From: an uncultured Fretibacterium sp.
GTDB taxonomy: Bacteria > Synergistota > Synergistia > Synergistales > Aminobacteriaceae
NCBI GenBank assembly: GCA_937892105.1
Contig: CALAUZ010000182.1
Coordinates: 1 to 5,790, forward strand
Direction: 5' to 3'
Length of the DNA: 5,790 bases
The position numbers and the translations under genes were made by a program. The notes beneath the pieces were generated by a model, which was given only the letters and a program-made list of their open reading frames with translations, was not told where the DNA came from and did not search any database. Within the stretch, counting starts at the first letter, position 1. Each line of letters starts with the position of its first letter. This document shows, in pieces, positions 5,494-5,790 of this stretch.

Positions 5494-5790
5494 CTACTTG
5501 TCCTGAACTGTTCCGAGCATTGCCGAAATCTCGTCTGCCGCAGCGTCAAGTCCGGTCATCGTAATAAGCATGTAGTCGCCGTCCTCAACATGAAGTACCG
5601 CATTAGTCTCCACGCCGTTAGCGTTGGTCATGCTCCATGAGTAGTCGCCGTCTGCGTCTGCCCCTTTTCAATCTTGCTGATGCTGCTCTTTGGCAGACCG
5701 ACGCGCTTGCCTACTTCCCATCTATCATGGCCAAGGGTTCTTTGCTGGTCAACTTATGGCTCTCGTTGGTGCCTTCGAGCATAGCATCTG
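5494..5790 (-). pseudogene. Frameshifted 3' part of a small-protein gene paralogous to the 145-residue secreted protein
   Basis: No single frame is open, but three successive frames join into one plausible protein. Positions 5788-5714 encode a segment including LEGTNESHKLTSKEPLAMID, which meets TAG at 5711-5713. Positions 5711-5661 in the next frame encode GKRVGLPKSSISKIEKG. Positions 5658-5497 in the third frame encode DADGDYSWSMTNANG and onward to the C-terminus TVQDK, then TAG at 5494-5496. Each junction is repaired by inserting exactly one base. The last segment resembles the neighbouring secreted protein: DGDY near the same place, then a second strand pair, DGDYMLITMTG against DGRYILISVTG, and a similar helical end. 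The 5' end, presumably with a signal peptide, lies beyond the window. Either a recent pseudogene or base-calling or assembly errors near a contig end would explain it; the second break falls at AAAAGGGG (5661-5668), an error-prone context. Function unknown. Confidence 0.7.

Noticed and set aside
1..5790. A new defence, mobile or RNA-guided system
   Set aside because: The genes are glycogen metabolism, a protease and small exported proteins. I saw no CRISPR-like repeats, transposase, recombinase, reverse transcriptase or toxin-antitoxin pair.

Overview
The window comes from a bacterium. Every gene I can support lies on the minus strand, so transcription runs from high to low coordinates. Most starts have recognisable Shine-Dalgarno sequences, base composition is roughly even, and genes are tightly packed. 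The two small exported proteins with Sec-type signal peptides and the M48 metalloprotease point to a cell with an envelope. The style of the proteins reminds me of Synergistota or a similar anaerobic, gut-associated lineage. That is an impression from memory, and no marker gene in the window decides it.

Layout in the direction of transcription. From the right edge, positions 5790 to 5494 hold the 3' part of a small protein gene whose reading frame is broken twice. A good intrinsic terminator follows at 5437-5472. Next is an intact gene for a 145-residue exported protein (5410-4973) that resembles the broken gene, so the two look like tandem paralogues. The M48 metalloprotease gene (5007-4285) overlaps it by 35 bases and has its ribosome binding site inside it. 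A 198-base AT-rich gap (4087-4284) carries a plausible promoter. The glycogen operon follows: glgP (4086-2326), glgA (2289-829) and glgC (761 to beyond position 1). A GC-rich hairpin lies between glgA and glgC.

The three glg products form one short metabolic loop. GlgC makes ADP-glucose from glucose-1-phosphate and ATP. GlgA adds that glucose to an alpha-1,4-glucan. GlgP releases glucose-1-phosphate from the glucan with phosphate, which is again the GlgC substrate. No branching or debranching enzyme is visible, so these must lie outside the window if present. The exported protein and the protease are probably translationally coupled and may act together in the envelope; that is inference.

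I do not see a new defence, mobile or RNA-based system. The points most worth a second look are the double frameshift in the right-edge paralogue, the protease ribosome binding site embedded in the upstream gene, and the hairpin in front of glgC. There is no tRNA, rRNA, CRISPR array or insertion sequence that I can recognise.
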